From: UBA6623 sp965238125
Lineage (GTDB): Bacteria; Acidobacteriota; Terriglobia; Bryobacterales; UBA6623
Assembly (NCBI GenBank): GCA_965238125.1
Contig: OZ250179.1
Location: forward strand, 2,728,001 to 2,792,000
Direction of reading: 5' to 3'
DNA: 64,000 nt
Positions 7,267-17,290 of this stretch are shown piece after piece. The position numbers and the translations under genes are program-made. The notes beneath the pieces are model-generated. The model was not told the origin of the DNA, ran no database searches, and saw nothing but the letters and a program-made list of their open reading frames with translations. Positions within the stretch are counted from its first letter, which is position 1. Each line of letters begins with the position of its first letter.

Positions 7267-9450
7267 ATGAGGACAACAAGAGTGCCGTACTTAGCCTACG
7301 CACGCATGCCGGCGTTCGGATTCGCCGTGTTTTTGAACATCTCACTCGCTTTGGTGGGTTGCGGGCAACCGGCCAGCGAAACGGTCCCGATCGACAGCGA
7401 CGATCTCGGCGGGGTAGTCAGCAGCACGAAGGGACCGGAAGCGGGGGTCTGGGTGATCGCGGAAACGACCGACCTGCCCACGAAGTTCGTCAAGATTGTC
7501 GTCACGGATGACAGTGGGCGCTACGTGTTGCCCGACCTTCCAAAAGCGAACTACAGCGTGTGGGTGCGCGGCTACGGGCTGGTGGATTCGCCCAAGGTGG
7601 AGACTGCGCCGGGCAAGATCGTGAACCTGTCGGCGGTGGTGGCGCCCAATCCCGCCGCGGCGGCGGAATACTACCCGGCCGGCTACTGGTTTTCCCTGCT
7701 CCAGGCGCCGGACAAGAGTGAGTTCCCCGGCACGGGGCCCAAAGGCAACGGCATTTCGCCAAACATGAAAAGCCAGGCTCAGTGGCTGCGGAACGTGAAG
7801 TCGGGCAACTGCTGGGCCTGTCATCAGCTGGGCAACAAGGCGACGCGGGAGATCCCCGAGAGTCTTGGCAGCTTCCCTTCCTCGGTGGCGGCTTGGGAGC
7901 GGCGCATCCTTTCCGGGCAAGCCGGCGGCAGCATGGCCAACGGCTTGGCGCGGATCGGCGCGCGGCGTGCATTAGAGGTTTTCGCGGATTGGACCGATCG
8001 GGTCGCCGCCGGCGAGTTGCCGCCCACACCGCCGCGGCCGCAAGGCCTGGAGCGCAACGTCGTCATCACCCAATGGGACTGGGCCGATCCGAAGGCCTAC
8101 CTCCACGATGAGGTTTCCACGGACCGGCGGAATCCGACGGTGAACGCCAACGGTCTCATCTACGGGGCGCTTGAGGCGAGCGCGGACTACCTGCCCGTTC
8201 TGGATCCTGTGGGCCACACTCGGAGTCAGGTCCCGTTGACGGTCCGCGATCCGAACACGCCGCCGGCGGCCCCGCAAACGGTGCCGCAACCTTCGCCCTA
8301 CTGGGGCGATGAAGTCATCTGGACCAGCAAGACCAACGTGCACAATCCGATGTTCGATGAGAAGGGTCGGGTCTGGATCACCTCTACCGTGCGCCCGCGC
8401 GCCAACCCGGATTTTTGCAAAGAGGGTTCGAGCCACCCGTCGGCCAAGTTGTTCCCACTTGACCAGGCCGGCCGCCACCTCGCCGTCTACGATCCGAAAA
8501 CCGAAGATCTCACGCACATCAGCACGTGCTTTAGCACGCACCACCTGATGTTCGCCGAGGATGAGAACAACACGCTCTGGACGAGCGGCGGCGGCCAGGT
8601 CGTGGGCTGGCTTAACACGAAGATGTTCGACGAGACCGGCGACGAGGTGAAATCTCAAGGGTGGACCGCGCTCATCATGGACACGAACGGCAACGGCAAG
8701 CGGGACGCTTACGTGGAGCCCGACGAGCCGCTCGATCCGGCCAAGGACAAGCGGTTCGGCGCCGCCTTCTATGCCGTCTCCCCCGCTCCGGACGGCTCGA
8801 TTTGGGGATCGGTGTTGGGCTTCCCGGGCGCCGTCGTGCGGCTGAATCCGGGGACGAACCCGCCCGAGACCGCACTGGCGGAAGTGTACGAGCCACCGTT
8901 CAACAACCCCGACGCTCCTGTCCAGGGGTACTCACCCCGCGGCATGGATGTTGACCGCGACGGCGTCGTCTGGACGCCCTTGGCGAGCGGCCATCTGGCC
9001 GGCTTCGACCGCCGCAAGTGCAAGGGACCGCTCAACGGGCCGAAGGCCACCGGACAGCACTGTCCCGAGGGTTGGACGCTGTATCCTGAACCCTTACCGC
9101 AGATCCAAGGCGTTTCGGATTCGGGCAGCGCCGAGGGCAGCTACTACACCTGGGTGGACCAGTTCGATACGTTTGGCCTGGGCAAAAACATTCCGATCAA
9201 CACCGGCAATGCGTCGGAAGGGCTGCTGGTTCTGAAGGACGGCGAGTGGATCGTTCTCCGTGTCCCCTATCCGCTGGGGTTCTACACGAAATGGCTGGAT
9301 GGCCGAATCGACGATCCGAAGGCGGGCTGGAAGGGCAGAGGCCTGTGGACGACCGTGAGCACCCGAGGGCCGTTTCACATGGAGGGTGGCAAAGGGACGA
9401 CGAGCAAGGTCATGCACTTCCAGCTTCGCCCCGACCCGCTCGCGAAGTGA
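7267..9450 (+). CDS. Carboxypeptidase-regulatory-like lipoprotein with CxxCH haem motif and propeller-like C-terminus
   Basis: 727 residues. The N-terminus carries a lipobox (ALVGCG, Cys about 36). Residues about 45-130 form a carboxypeptidase-regulatory-like (CarboxypepD_reg) beta-sandwich, with GRYVLPDLPKANYSVWVRGYG. A cytochrome c-type haem site CWACH follows at about 183-187. The remainder resembles a virginiamycin-B-lyase-like or NHL propeller (WGDEVIW, NPMFDEKGRVWITS, HHLMFAEDENNTLWTSG, MDVDRDGVVWTPL), with an EF-hand-like loop DTNGNGKRDAYVE. This architecture is widespread in soil Acidobacteria and is presumed to be a periplasmic or outer-membrane-attached oxidoreductase; the substrate is unknown. 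Strong SD GAGGAGTGGAGAC upstream. Intact, although decayed genes surround it. Confidence 0.7.
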   Translation: MRTTRVPYLAYARMPAFGFAVFLNISLALVGCGQPASETVPIDSDDLGGVVSSTKGPEAGVWVIAETTDLPTKFVKIVVTDDSGRYVLPDLPKANYSVWVRGYGLVDSPKVETAPGKIVNLSAVVAPNPAAAAEYYPAGYWFSLLQAPDKSEFPGTGPKGNGISPNMKSQAQWLRNVKSGNCWACHQLGNKATREIPESLGSFPSSVAAWERRILSGQAGGSMANGLARIGARRALEVFADWTDRVAAGELPPTPPRPQGLERNVVITQWDWADPKAYLHDEVSTDRRNPTVNANGLIYGALEASADYLPVLDPVGHTRSQVPLTVRDPNTPPAAPQTVPQPSPYWGDEVIWTSKTNVHNPMFDEKGRVWITSTVRPRANPDFCKEGSSHPSAKLFPLDQAGRHLAVYDPKTEDLTHISTCFSTHHLMFAEDENNTLWTSGGGQVVGWLNTKMFDETGDEVKSQGWTALIMDTNGNGKRDAYVEPDEPLDPAKDKRFGAAFYAVSPAPDGSIWGSVLGFPGAVVRLNPGTNPPETALAEVYEPPFNNPDAPVQGYSPRGMDVDRDGVVWTPLASGHLAGFDRRKCKGPLNGPKATGQHCPEGWTLYPEPLPQIQGVSDSGSAEGSYYTWVDQFDTFGLGKNIPINTGNASEGLLVLKDGEWIVLRVPYPLGFYTKWLDGRIDDPKAGWKGRGLWTTVSTRGPFHMEGGKGTTSKVMHFQLRPDPLAK

Positions 9451-9560
9451 ACGGAATGCATCTCATTCGCTCTGCTTCAAACTCCCGAGCCAAGGATGGA
9501 AGCGTTTAGACTCGAGCAAGGTGTTGGGGCTGTGTGATTCAACGTGAACGGGGAAACGAG

Positions 9561-9766
9561 ATGAGCATAAGAGGATACGCATCGGCAAGCGGCATCGTCT
9601 TCGCGGTGGTCGCCATCCTTCATCTGATCCGCGTGATTGTCGGTTGGGAGTTCCGCGTCGGTGGTTGGGATGCGCCTTCCTGGGTCAGCCTGGTCGCCTT
9701 GCCGTGGCAGGCTACCTGAGCTATCAGGGTTTACGCATCGCCGGTCGATCGGCAGGAAGTGGCTGA
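9561..9766 (+). pseudogene. Small integral membrane protein, frameshifted
   Basis: From ATG 9561 (GGGAAACGAG upstream) the frame gives MSIRGYASASGIVFAVVAIL, a hydrophobic helix, then WDAPSWVSLVALP. It ends early at a TGA near 9719 unless the frame is shifted near 9705. After the shift it reads AGYLSYQGLRIAGRSAGSG and stops at 9764-9766. The combined product of about 68 residues has two membrane segments. The family is not recognised with certainty. One base change separates it from an intact gene. Confidence 0.5.
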
Positions 9767-10288
9767 GACCGTCTATGGGGGGATCGGGGGAGAGATCGGG
9801 GAGAGATCGGGGGCAGCTCCCGAACTCGGAAACCTATTTGACGCAGAGCGCCATCCTGAGCACCAGGATTGTCGGCCCATGTGCTTCCATATCAACGCCT
9901 TAACAGCCTTCCCGGACGCCGAATGGCCCAACTCCAATAAAGAATCCTTACCAAAGAAATCCCCTCAAGCTGCCCGATCTGGTTCCGAATAGGGATCGGG
10001 AGCTGTCCCCGATCTCCCCCCGTCCCCGATCTCCCCCCCGATCTCCCCTCCGATCTCCCTGTCCCTGATCTCCCGATCTCCCGAAAAGGTGGTCCGAGGC
10101 GTCGTAAATCACGCCGGCCCAAGGGCCTCGCGATCTAACGATTGAATTGCCGGCGACATGATTTTGCGCTGGTGGAGAACTTCCGGTAGGCGGGCCGTTC
10201 GATTTCCCGCTCCTTGTTCTGACCCGCTCTCTGACGTACGGTACAATCGGACCGCCGCGGCGCCGGCATCAAGACGTGGGAATGTTGG
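9767..10288. other. Intergenic stretch with G-rich/C-rich inverted repeats
   Basis: No gene is seen. It holds an inverted pair of purine- and pyrimidine-rich tracts (9775-9822 and 9995-10082) around about 170 bp of unassigned DNA, then about 200 bp leading to the truncated regulator gene. An in-frame stop at 10232-10234 shows that the regulator's missing N-terminus is not simply upstream in the same frame. Confidence 0.55.
9805..10014. repeat. 18-bp inverted repeat within GATCGGGG-rich tracts
   Basis: GATCGGGGGCAGCTCCCG at 9805-9822 and CGGGAGCTGTCCCCGATC at 9997-10014 are complementary at 17 of 18 positions. They sit in longer arms built from repeated GAGATCGGG and CCCCGATCTCC units. The G-runs could form quadruplexes on one strand. 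Confidence 0.6.
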
Positions 10289-12310
10289 ATGTTTTCCAAC
10301 GTAGCCCTGGCCCTATTTCTGAAGCGACCCCGCGAGGTGATCACCAAAGATGAGCTGATTGAGCACCTATGGGGGGACACTCCACCCTCCGCCCCCGACC
10401 ACAGCCTCAGCATCGCCATCGGAAAGATCCGCACGGCTCTCCGAGACGAGGCCGACAATCCGCGTTTTATTGAAACGTTGCCTTCGGGCTCCTATCGCTT
10501 CATTGCATCGGTTGAGTTCGAGTCCCGACCTGTTGAGGAAGACAAAGAGGACGACGCCATACCACGTCCATTCATGTTTCCTTTGTTGGGCGTCGGCGTT
10601 GCGGCTGCCGCGGCGCTGATCTTGTGGTTGCCGCCATCGATTGAAGATCCGGAGACGAAAACGAAGACGACGAAGACGCAGCCACGCACATTCACGATCG
10701 AATGCGATCAAGATTGTTCCTCTCCGGTGGTCTCGCCCGACCACCGTTACATTGCGTTCGTCTCGGGCGCCGGCGAAGGGACACTTTGGGTCCACGATCT
10801 TCAGAAAGACGAACGACGCGAACTCGCCGGGACGGATGGCGCGAATTATCCGTTTTGGTCCCCCGACGGTCGATGGATCGGTTTCGCGGCCGCCAACGAC
10901 CTCAAGAAGGTCCGTGTCAACGACGGCAACGTCACGAACGTATGTCGACTCGTGGATCGCTCGTTTTGGGGTGGGTCGTGGAGTCCGGACCGCCGCTCAA
11001 TCGTCTTCAGCGTGCACAGCCCGGGAAGCTTGCCGCGCCTTTACGAAGTAGACTCGGGGGGCGGCGACCGGCCCGAACTGCTGTTTGAGCCAACCGGCGA
11101 GGAGCGAAAGATGGGGTTCGGGCATCCCCATTTTCTACCCTTGCCGGAGGGGCCGCGCATGCTTCTCTACGGCGCCGGGTTCCCGAGCCGATCCGATATC
11201 ATTCTTCGGAATCTCGATACAGGGGAGCAAGATGTCTTGGAGGTCGGGGCCTCGCCGTTTTATTCTCCCAGCGGTCACATTCTCTATCAGACATCGGCCT
11301 TGGCCGAGGGCCTTTGGGCCTTGCCTTTTTCGCTTAAGACGCAAAAGGTCACGGGGGCTTCCTTTGCGGTGAACAGCGACGCCTTGAAACCCAGCGTTGC
11401 CGGCCCGTGGCTGGTGTATCTCAAGCGTGGCGGCCAGGTGCATTTGGTATGGCGAAATCGAAATGGAAAAGAGTTGGGCGTCATCGGTCAACCCCAGCAG
11501 TGGATGAACCATCCGGCGCTATCGCCGAATGAACGGAAAGTGGCGGTTCGAGGAATCGAGAATCACAGCGAGGACGTCTGGGTGCATGACTGTGATCGAC
11601 CCAGCAAGACTCGCCTGAGTATGGATCGCGGGTATGTTTCGAACCCCGTCTGGTCTCCCAACGGAGAAGTCACATATTCCAATTCCGTGGACGGCGTCAT
11701 CGAAATTCATCAGAAGCCCGCTGAAGTTGACGGACCCGCGCGGGTGCTGATGAAGGGCCCTTTCCACAATCTGCCCAGCGATTGGTCGGCGGATGGTCGG
11801 CATTTGCTGATCTATAGGAACAACCCCAAGACCATGCGCGATATCTTCTGTCTGCGGCGCCGGGACGATGGGAACGGGTACGAAGAACGAGTATTCTTGC
11901 AAACCGCTTTTCGAGAGCATGCGGCAAACTTTTCTCCCGACGGGCGTTTCGTGGCTTACGTTTCAGACGAAGCCGGGCGGTACGACGTTTACGTTCGTCG
12001 GTTTCCGGAAGGAACGGAGAGGTGGAAAGTGTCGATGGACAAAAGCGGAGCCCAGCCGCGCTGGAGTCACGACGGCAAGGAGATTTTTTACGTGGAAGGC
12101 GACACGCTGTTCTCGGCTTCCGTAACGACCGATCCCGTTTTTTCCGTGAAGGGGCGTCAAGAGTTGTTCCAATCCGCCCTGTTGCGAGGAAACTTCGTGC
12201 CGAGTTACGATGTGTCGCGAGATGGCACGCGATTTGTCGTCGTGGAACCCGTCGGCGAACGGCGGCCGGCAATCAAGGTCGTGCAGAACTGGTCCACCGG
12301 GTTCCGATAG
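10289..12310 (+). CDS. Winged-helix (OmpR/CadC-type) regulator fused to TolB-like PD40 propeller
   Basis: 673 residues. Residues 1-75 are the C-terminal two thirds of a Trans_reg_C winged helix (VITKDELIEHLWGD, LSIAIGKIRTALRDEA, FIETLPSGSYRFIA). A single membrane helix follows (FPLLGVGVAAAAALILWL, about 95-115), then about 540 residues of PD40/TolB propeller repeats (SPDHRYIAFVS, WSPDGRWIGF, FSPDGRFVAYVSDEAGRYDV, WSHDGKEIFYVEG). ToxR/CadC-like one-component sensors with a PD40 domain are a hallmark of Acidobacteria. The beginning of the wHTH (the beta strands before the ITKDEL helix) is missing and there is no clear SD at ATG 10289, so the gene may be 5'-truncated. The extracytoplasmic propeller is otherwise intact. 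Confidence 0.75.
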   Translation: MFSNVALALFLKRPREVITKDELIEHLWGDTPPSAPDHSLSIAIGKIRTALRDEADNPRFIETLPSGSYRFIASVEFESRPVEEDKEDDAIPRPFMFPLLGVGVAAAAALILWLPPSIEDPETKTKTTKTQPRTFTIECDQDCSSPVVSPDHRYIAFVSGAGEGTLWVHDLQKDERRELAGTDGANYPFWSPDGRWIGFAAANDLKKVRVNDGNVTNVCRLVDRSFWGGSWSPDRRSIVFSVHSPGSLPRLYEVDSGGGDRPELLFEPTGEERKMGFGHPHFLPLPEGPRMLLYGAGFPSRSDIILRNLDTGEQDVLEVGASPFYSPSGHILYQTSALAEGLWALPFSLKTQKVTGASFAVNSDALKPSVAGPWLVYLKRGGQVHLVWRNRNGKELGVIGQPQQWMNHPALSPNERKVAVRGIENHSEDVWVHDCDRPSKTRLSMDRGYVSNPVWSPNGEVTYSNSVDGVIEIHQKPAEVDGPARVLMKGPFHNLPSDWSADGRHLLIYRNNPKTMRDIFCLRRRDDGNGYEERVFLQTAFREHAANFSPDGRFVAYVSDEAGRYDVYVRRFPEGTERWKVSMDKSGAQPRWSHDGKEIFYVEGDTLFSASVTTDPVFSVKGRQELFQSALLRGNFVPSYDVSRDGTRFVVVEPVGERRPAIKVVQNWSTGFR

Positions 12311-12355
12311 CCTAAAGAGAACCAAGTTTCCAAAAGTTCAGTCCGCCGGCAGCCA

Positions 12356-13388
12356 TTAACGGGAGCCCAGCGTCGCGCCCTTTGGGACCGACAGATCAAG
12401 CCCCATCTGCTTGGCGACGAGAAGCTGCATCATCCGGGCGAATTCAGTGGTGCTCTTATCCGTGTCGCCCGCGCCCCCGCCTCCCATGACCAAAGTGGGA
12501 ACCTGACGTTGCGCGAAGGCGCCGGCCCAAACCTGCTGGGCTTGCACGTAGGCATCGAGCTTTTGCTTCAGCGCGCCGTCGGCCCGTAGGACCAACCTCT
12601 TACGCTCGGCTTCGCCTTGCCCGAGCAGAATCTGCTCTTGCTTCTTCTGGGCCGCCGCTTGGCGGTCGAGTCCGGCCACTTCGACGCGCTGCTCCGCCGC
12701 GACGACGGCCCTGATCTTCTTCTCCTCTTCTTCGTACTTGGCCCGCGCCACATTCGCCTTACCCTCCGCCTCGGCCATGAGTGCTTCTTGTTCGGCTTGT
12801 TACGCCTTGGCTCGGGCCGTGGCGACCGCCATCAACGCAGTTTGCTGCGTGCCGATTTGAGCCCGTACTTTTTCGGTGTAATCAAACAGCTTCACCTCAA
12901 AGTTCGCCAGAGTAATGCCGAGCCCTTCCAGCGGGTTGCGTTGGTAAACCGGGTCGCCCCCGGCCTGCTTCTTGATGATCTTGAAGGTTTTCGTCACGTC
13001 CTGCCCGGAAACCGGATCAGCCACCTTGCGGGTTTCTTCCTCGGTCTCATAGAGCCCATTTTGAATCTGATCCCAGGTCCAGAAAACGAAGTCCGCCCGT
13101 TTCTCGGAGTAGGACTCGCGGGCGGACATGAGGTTGGCGGTGATACGCAGCGCATTACGGACGACCGGCAGAACAAGCTTCTGCTCAAGATCCGTGTAAT
13201 CCATGTAACCGTAGGTCCTCACCAAGTCGATCGCTTGGCGCTCTGAGCTCGGCAGAATAATCCGCATGGTTCCCGACACGTCGCAGAGGGAGCCGTCGTT
13301 AAAGCGGACCTCGATGCTGTCGTCGGCGGTGGCGCCACCTTCGTCATCTTTCGTGAAGAAGAAGGTCTGTGCTTTCGGCCAGGTCTTA
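12356..13388 (-). pseudogene. SPFH/Band 7 domain protein, C-terminal part (split by IS630, plus nonsense codon)
   Basis: After removal of IS630 copy 2 and one TA, this piece joins the 14482-14782 piece in frame at FSDIKTWPKAQTFFF, giving a 443-codon gene. The SPFH domain is visible (SIEVRFNDGSLCDVSGTMRI, DLEQKLVLPVVRNALR), followed by the alanine/glutamate-rich coiled coil (EAEGKANVARAKYEEEEKK) typical of prohibitin/flotillin relatives. A TAA at 12800-12802 replaces a Gln codon between ARAKA and QAEQEALMAEAEG. The gene thus carries an insertion and an independent nonsense mutation. The intact protein would be a membrane-anchored scaffold. Confidence 0.85.
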
Positions 13389-14481
13389 TTGAGTCTCGCA
13401 AAATAAAGTGACACCTTTTTGGGGTACGTACGTCTTTGTATGTATGGGAAATACAAAAGGCGTACGGCGGGATTTCGAGGCCCTGGAGAAGCGCCGTTTC
13501 AAAGCGATCCGGTTGGTCGAGCAAGGCTGTAGTCAGTCCGAGACAGCGAGGCGATTGAAGGTCGCGCGGCAAAGCGTCAGCGAGTGGCTGCGACGATACC
13601 GGCGTGACGGCGAAGCCGGGTTGCGCCAGGCCGGCCGCGCCGGCCGTAAGCCGCTGTTGGACGCCGCGCAGCTCGAACGCCTCGAGGCGTTGCTGCTGGA
13701 AGGCCCCGAGGCGCACGGCTTCCCGACGCCGCTGTGGAGCTGTCCGCGGGTCGCTCGTCTGATCGGAGACGAGTTCGGCGTGCGCTATCACGAGGGCCAT
13801 GTCTGGAAGATCCTGCGGGCGCTCGGTTGGAGCCCGCAACGGCCCGTCGGCAAAGCGCGGGAGCGCAACGAAGAGGCCATCCGCGGCTGGCAGCGCAAGA
13901 CTTGGCCGGCCATTAAAAAAAAGCCCGCAAAGAAGAACGTACGATCGTCTTCATCGACGAAAGCGGATTGAGTCAGAAGCCGCATCGTTGCCGCACCTGG
14001 GCGCCGCGCGGCGAGACACCGGTGTTGGAGTTCAACTTCAACTGGGACAAGCTGTCGGTGTCGGCCGGGCTGACGTTGCGCAACTTTTACTTCCGGCTCT
14101 ATCCCGGCGCGATCGGCGAGCTGGAGGTCATCGACTTCCTGAAGGCTTTGGTGCGCCACATCGACGGCCCACTGCTGATCGTCTGGGACCGGCTGCCGGC
14201 GCACCGCAGCCGCCTGGTGCGGGAGTTCATCCAGCTCTCCGAGGATCACATCGCAACGGAGTACTTGCCGCCCTATGCGCCGGAGTTGAACCCGGTGGAA
14301 TACATTTGGGCGTACTGGAAGCAGCACGAGTTGCCCAACGTCTGCCCGAAGGACTACTGGGAACTCGACGAGCGCGCCCGCAAAGCGCTGCGGCGAATGC
14401 GCCGCAAACCGCGCTTGATTACCGCTTTCTGGAAACAGTCTTCTCTTTGTCTCGATTGACAGTATATTATGCGAGACTCAG
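13389..14481 (+). mobile_element. IS630-family insertion sequence, copy 2 (1,093 bp)
   Basis: Same length and ends as copy 1, flanked by TA (13387-13388 and 14482-14483). Two single-base differences from copy 1 are visible, in the left arm (CACCTTTTTGG versus CACTTTTTTGG) and in the right repeat. It sits inside the SPFH gene, and precise removal restores that gene's frame. Confidence 0.92.
13444..14459 (+). CDS. IS630-family transposase (frameshifted), copy 2
   Basis: Same two-frame arrangement as copy 1. The HTH part runs from ATG 13444 to TGA 13971, the A8 run is at 13915-13922, and the DDE part is read in -1 to 14459. The visible protein sequence in both frames is the same as in copy 1. 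Probably functional if frameshifting occurs. Confidence 0.85.
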
Positions 14482-14782
14482 TAATGTCGCTGAACAGCTT
14501 CAGCCACATACCCGGTTCCAATTTTGCCTCCATGGTGCCCGTCACGACCATCTGTCGTACTTGGTAGGTACCGTTGACAACGGTCACGACAAGCCCCGTA
14601 CCGAGGATTGCCAGTAGTGCCAGGACGGCTCCCAGCGACACGACTTTCATAAAGGGCAGCACTCTAAATAGCGCCCTCAGCCCGGTGGCGGCGTGCTTGA
14701 GTCCTTGCAAGCCGACTTCGCCCACCTTTTTCGGGTCAAGCCCTTCGGAACCGCCGGGATCTTGTTGGTCGAAGATAGCCAT
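14482..14782 (-). pseudogene. SPFH/Band 7 domain protein, N-terminal part (split by IS630)
   Basis: The start is ATG at 14780-14782 with SD AAAGGAG. The product opens MAIFDQQDPGGSEGLDPKKV, has one membrane helix (VVSLGAVLALLAILGTGLVV, about residues 47-66) and enters the Band 7 fold (VVTGTMEAKLEPGMWLKLFSDI) where the IS interrupts it. It continues at 12356-13386 beyond the element. Confidence 0.82.
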
Positions 14783-15012
14783 GATGATTTGCTCCTTTCG
14801 TTCGAATTTGTGTCTCTAATGAGGAAGACGTCAAACACGCAGAAGTGGACCGTTCGAGAGACGCTCGGTGAAGGAAGACGCTATAAGGGGAGGACGACCA
14901 GCGCGGCGTTCACGAGTGTCGGGAGTTTCGGCCCCATCGCGACCAACCAACAGATTTCAGCGTCCAATTTGATCTGGAGCGCCCGCGTGCAGTTTGACTC
15001 TTTGCCCCCGGC

Positions 15013-16429
15013 CTACCAAATTCCTAGGACTTTCCACCACAGACCGCCAATGCCCAGCCAGATGACGATGTTGACGACGCTGATGATTCCGCCCAGTTTC
15101 CACCAAGCGCCCATCTCCACGTAGCCGGACCCAAACAGGACGGGAGCGGGCCCGGTGCCGTAGTGCGTCATGCTGCTGAATAGATTGCTGAAGAAGGCCA
15201 ATACCAAGGCCGCCAAAGTCGGCGGCGTGCCGACCGCGGTCGCAACGGCTAGAAACGCCCCATACATGGAACTGACATGGGCCGTGTTACTGGCGAATAG
15301 GTAATGGCTGTAGAAATAGACCAAGCTCAGAATCAGAAACGCAGCCTCCCAACCGATGTCCCCAACGGCGGCGCCGATGGTCTCGCCCAGCCACGGAATG
15401 AGGCCCAGCTCGTTCAGGTTCGTGGCCATCATCACGAGAGCAGAGAACCAGACGAGTGTGTTCCAGGCTCCCGTTTCCTGAAGAATGTCGTTCCAGGTCA
15501 GGGCGCCGCTGATCAACAAGACGGCCAGGCCGACAAATGCAGCGGTGGTGCTACGGACGCCCAACTCCCGCCCGAAGATCCAAAGGATCAGTAGAAGGAA
15601 GAAAGTGCCCAACATCGTCCACTCGGCGGCCTTCAACTTGCCCATTTTTTGAAGTTCGTTCTTGGCAACTTGCGCAGCGGTCGGGGTCTCTTTGATCTCA
15701 GGCGGATACATCTTATAAAGAACCCAGGGGACGACGGCCAGGCTGACAAGACCGGGAACGATCGCGGCCAGCGCCCAGCCACCCCAGGTGATTTCAACGC
15801 CAAGGTCGCCGGCCAATTGCACGGCTAACGGATTGGCCGCCATCGCTGTCAGGAACATCGCGCTGGTGATGACCGTGCCTTGAAAGCAGGTTATCGTCAA
15901 GAAAGCGCCGATCTTGCGCGCCGTGCCGTCACCCGGCTCGCTCCCGTAGGATTTCGCGATCGACCTCAGAATCGGGAAGATGACCCCTCCGGCACGAGCG
16001 GTATTGCTGGGGATCGCCGGCGCCAACACCAAATCCGTAGCCACGAGCCCATAGCCAAGACCCAGAGTCTTCTTGCCTACCAGCGCCATGAATAGATAAG
16101 CGATACGCGCCCCCAGGCCGGTTTTGATGAAGCCGCGCGAGATGAAGAAAGCGATGACGATCAACCAGATGACGCTGTTGCCGAAACCACTCAGCGTTTC
16201 TTTGATGGTGAGGGTCCCGGTGAGCGCAGTCGCCGTGAGACCGAGCACGGCGACGGCCCCCATCGGTAGGGGTTTGGCGATAATGCCGACGATGGTCGCG
16301 ACGAAGATTGCCAGCAGATGCCATGCTTTGATGTCCACGCCTTCCGGCGGAGGGATGAACCAGAATGGCGGCGCCAACGAGAACGGTCGTCAGCAGCGGT
16401 ATGAGCTTGGCGATTGGGTTTTCGGCCAT
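15013..16429 (-). pseudogene. DASS/SLC13-family dicarboxylate transporter, frameshifted near the N-terminus
   Basis: A 2-oxoglutarate/malate translocator-type DASS (CitT/YflS-like) carrier with about 12-14 hydrophobic segments. It contains IKAWHLLAIFVATIVGIIAK, both SNT-type signatures of the transport core (PSNTARAGG and FASNTAHVSSM) and the ending WLGIGGLWWKVLGIW. The natural start appears to be ATG 16427-16429 (MAENPIAKLIPLLTTVLVGA). Near 16370 the frame must change to read FWFIPPPEGVDIKAWHLL. Without correction only the shorter frame from a TTG at about 16377 is usable. The damage is one base; expression from an internal start is conceivable but would lose the first helix. Confidence 0.75.
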
Positions 16430-16624
16430 GTTTGATATCCTTACCGCTTCCGGCTACTTAAATCAACGACCTTGGAGGGACGCTCTCCTCCGCCAACGTA
16501 GATGTGCCTTGTCATAGGTGGGACAGCGGAGTCCTCTGAGGGCGCTCCGCGCGTCCCTCGGCAGTGAGTTGCACGCGACCCGGTACGGCACGCCGATAAA
16601 ACGAACTGCTCTTGGGCATGGCAA

Positions 16625-17290
16625 CTACCCGCACCCCCCGCAGCCGCCACACCCGCCGCAGCCACCATCCCCGTCCACATACACTCCGCCCGATGGCGAT
16701 TGCGGCTTGAGAACACTTTCCAAGTAAGCGTACTCCGTTGCCCCCAAGCCGAAGACGCCCAAGACCAAGAGGAAGTTAGAGGGATCGACCGCGGGCGTTT
16801 GGAGCACGGAGCCGGTGGGGCCCTTGAGCCCTGCAAAGGAAATCGAGAGTTCTTCCAAGTACCGGCGCCCGCGCCTGCTAAGGCGAGGGGGGCTACAGGC
16901 GGCCCAGAAACCAATGCAGCCTACGACGCCCATTAGCAAGAGGAAGCCGATCGGCAGGTCTCTCATGAAACCAACCCATGCTCTCGAGGCTCCCACACCG
17001 GCAATCACAGCCGCACCCGCGATCCGCGTTAGCGTCGCTCCGGATTCGACCGCAGCGGAAACCAGCAGATGTTCCCGCTGTGACTTCTCTTCGTAAGGAA
17101 GGCAGTGCGATGACACGTTCCCGCGCAGCTCACTCTCAAAATCTCCCGGACCGCGGCTCTCCGCGAACCACTCGAAGACGAACCGCTCCAGTGAGCAAAG
17201 CTGCTCCACGTCGGGGTGGCCGGAGGCCTGCTGGAAGGTCTTTTCAGGCGCTTCATCGAGACACAGGTCGACTCCTCCAAACCCGCGTCG
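16625..17290 (-). pseudogene. TIGR04222-like membrane protein remnant with Cys-Gly tail
   Basis: In this frame, hydrophobic segments (DLPIGFLLLMGVVGCIGFW, and FLLVLGVFGLGATEYAYLES) flank PPRLSRRGRRYLEEL, and the protein ends in a GGCGGCGGCGGCG tail before a TAG. That combination resembles TIGR04222-type membrane proteins of unknown function, which end in Gly/Cys-rich repeats. The N-terminal part is fused out of frame to a sigma-factor fragment, and the usual first membrane segment seems to be missing. I read it as the 3' remnant of a deleted gene. The TIGR04222 assignment is by recognition only. Confidence 0.45.
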
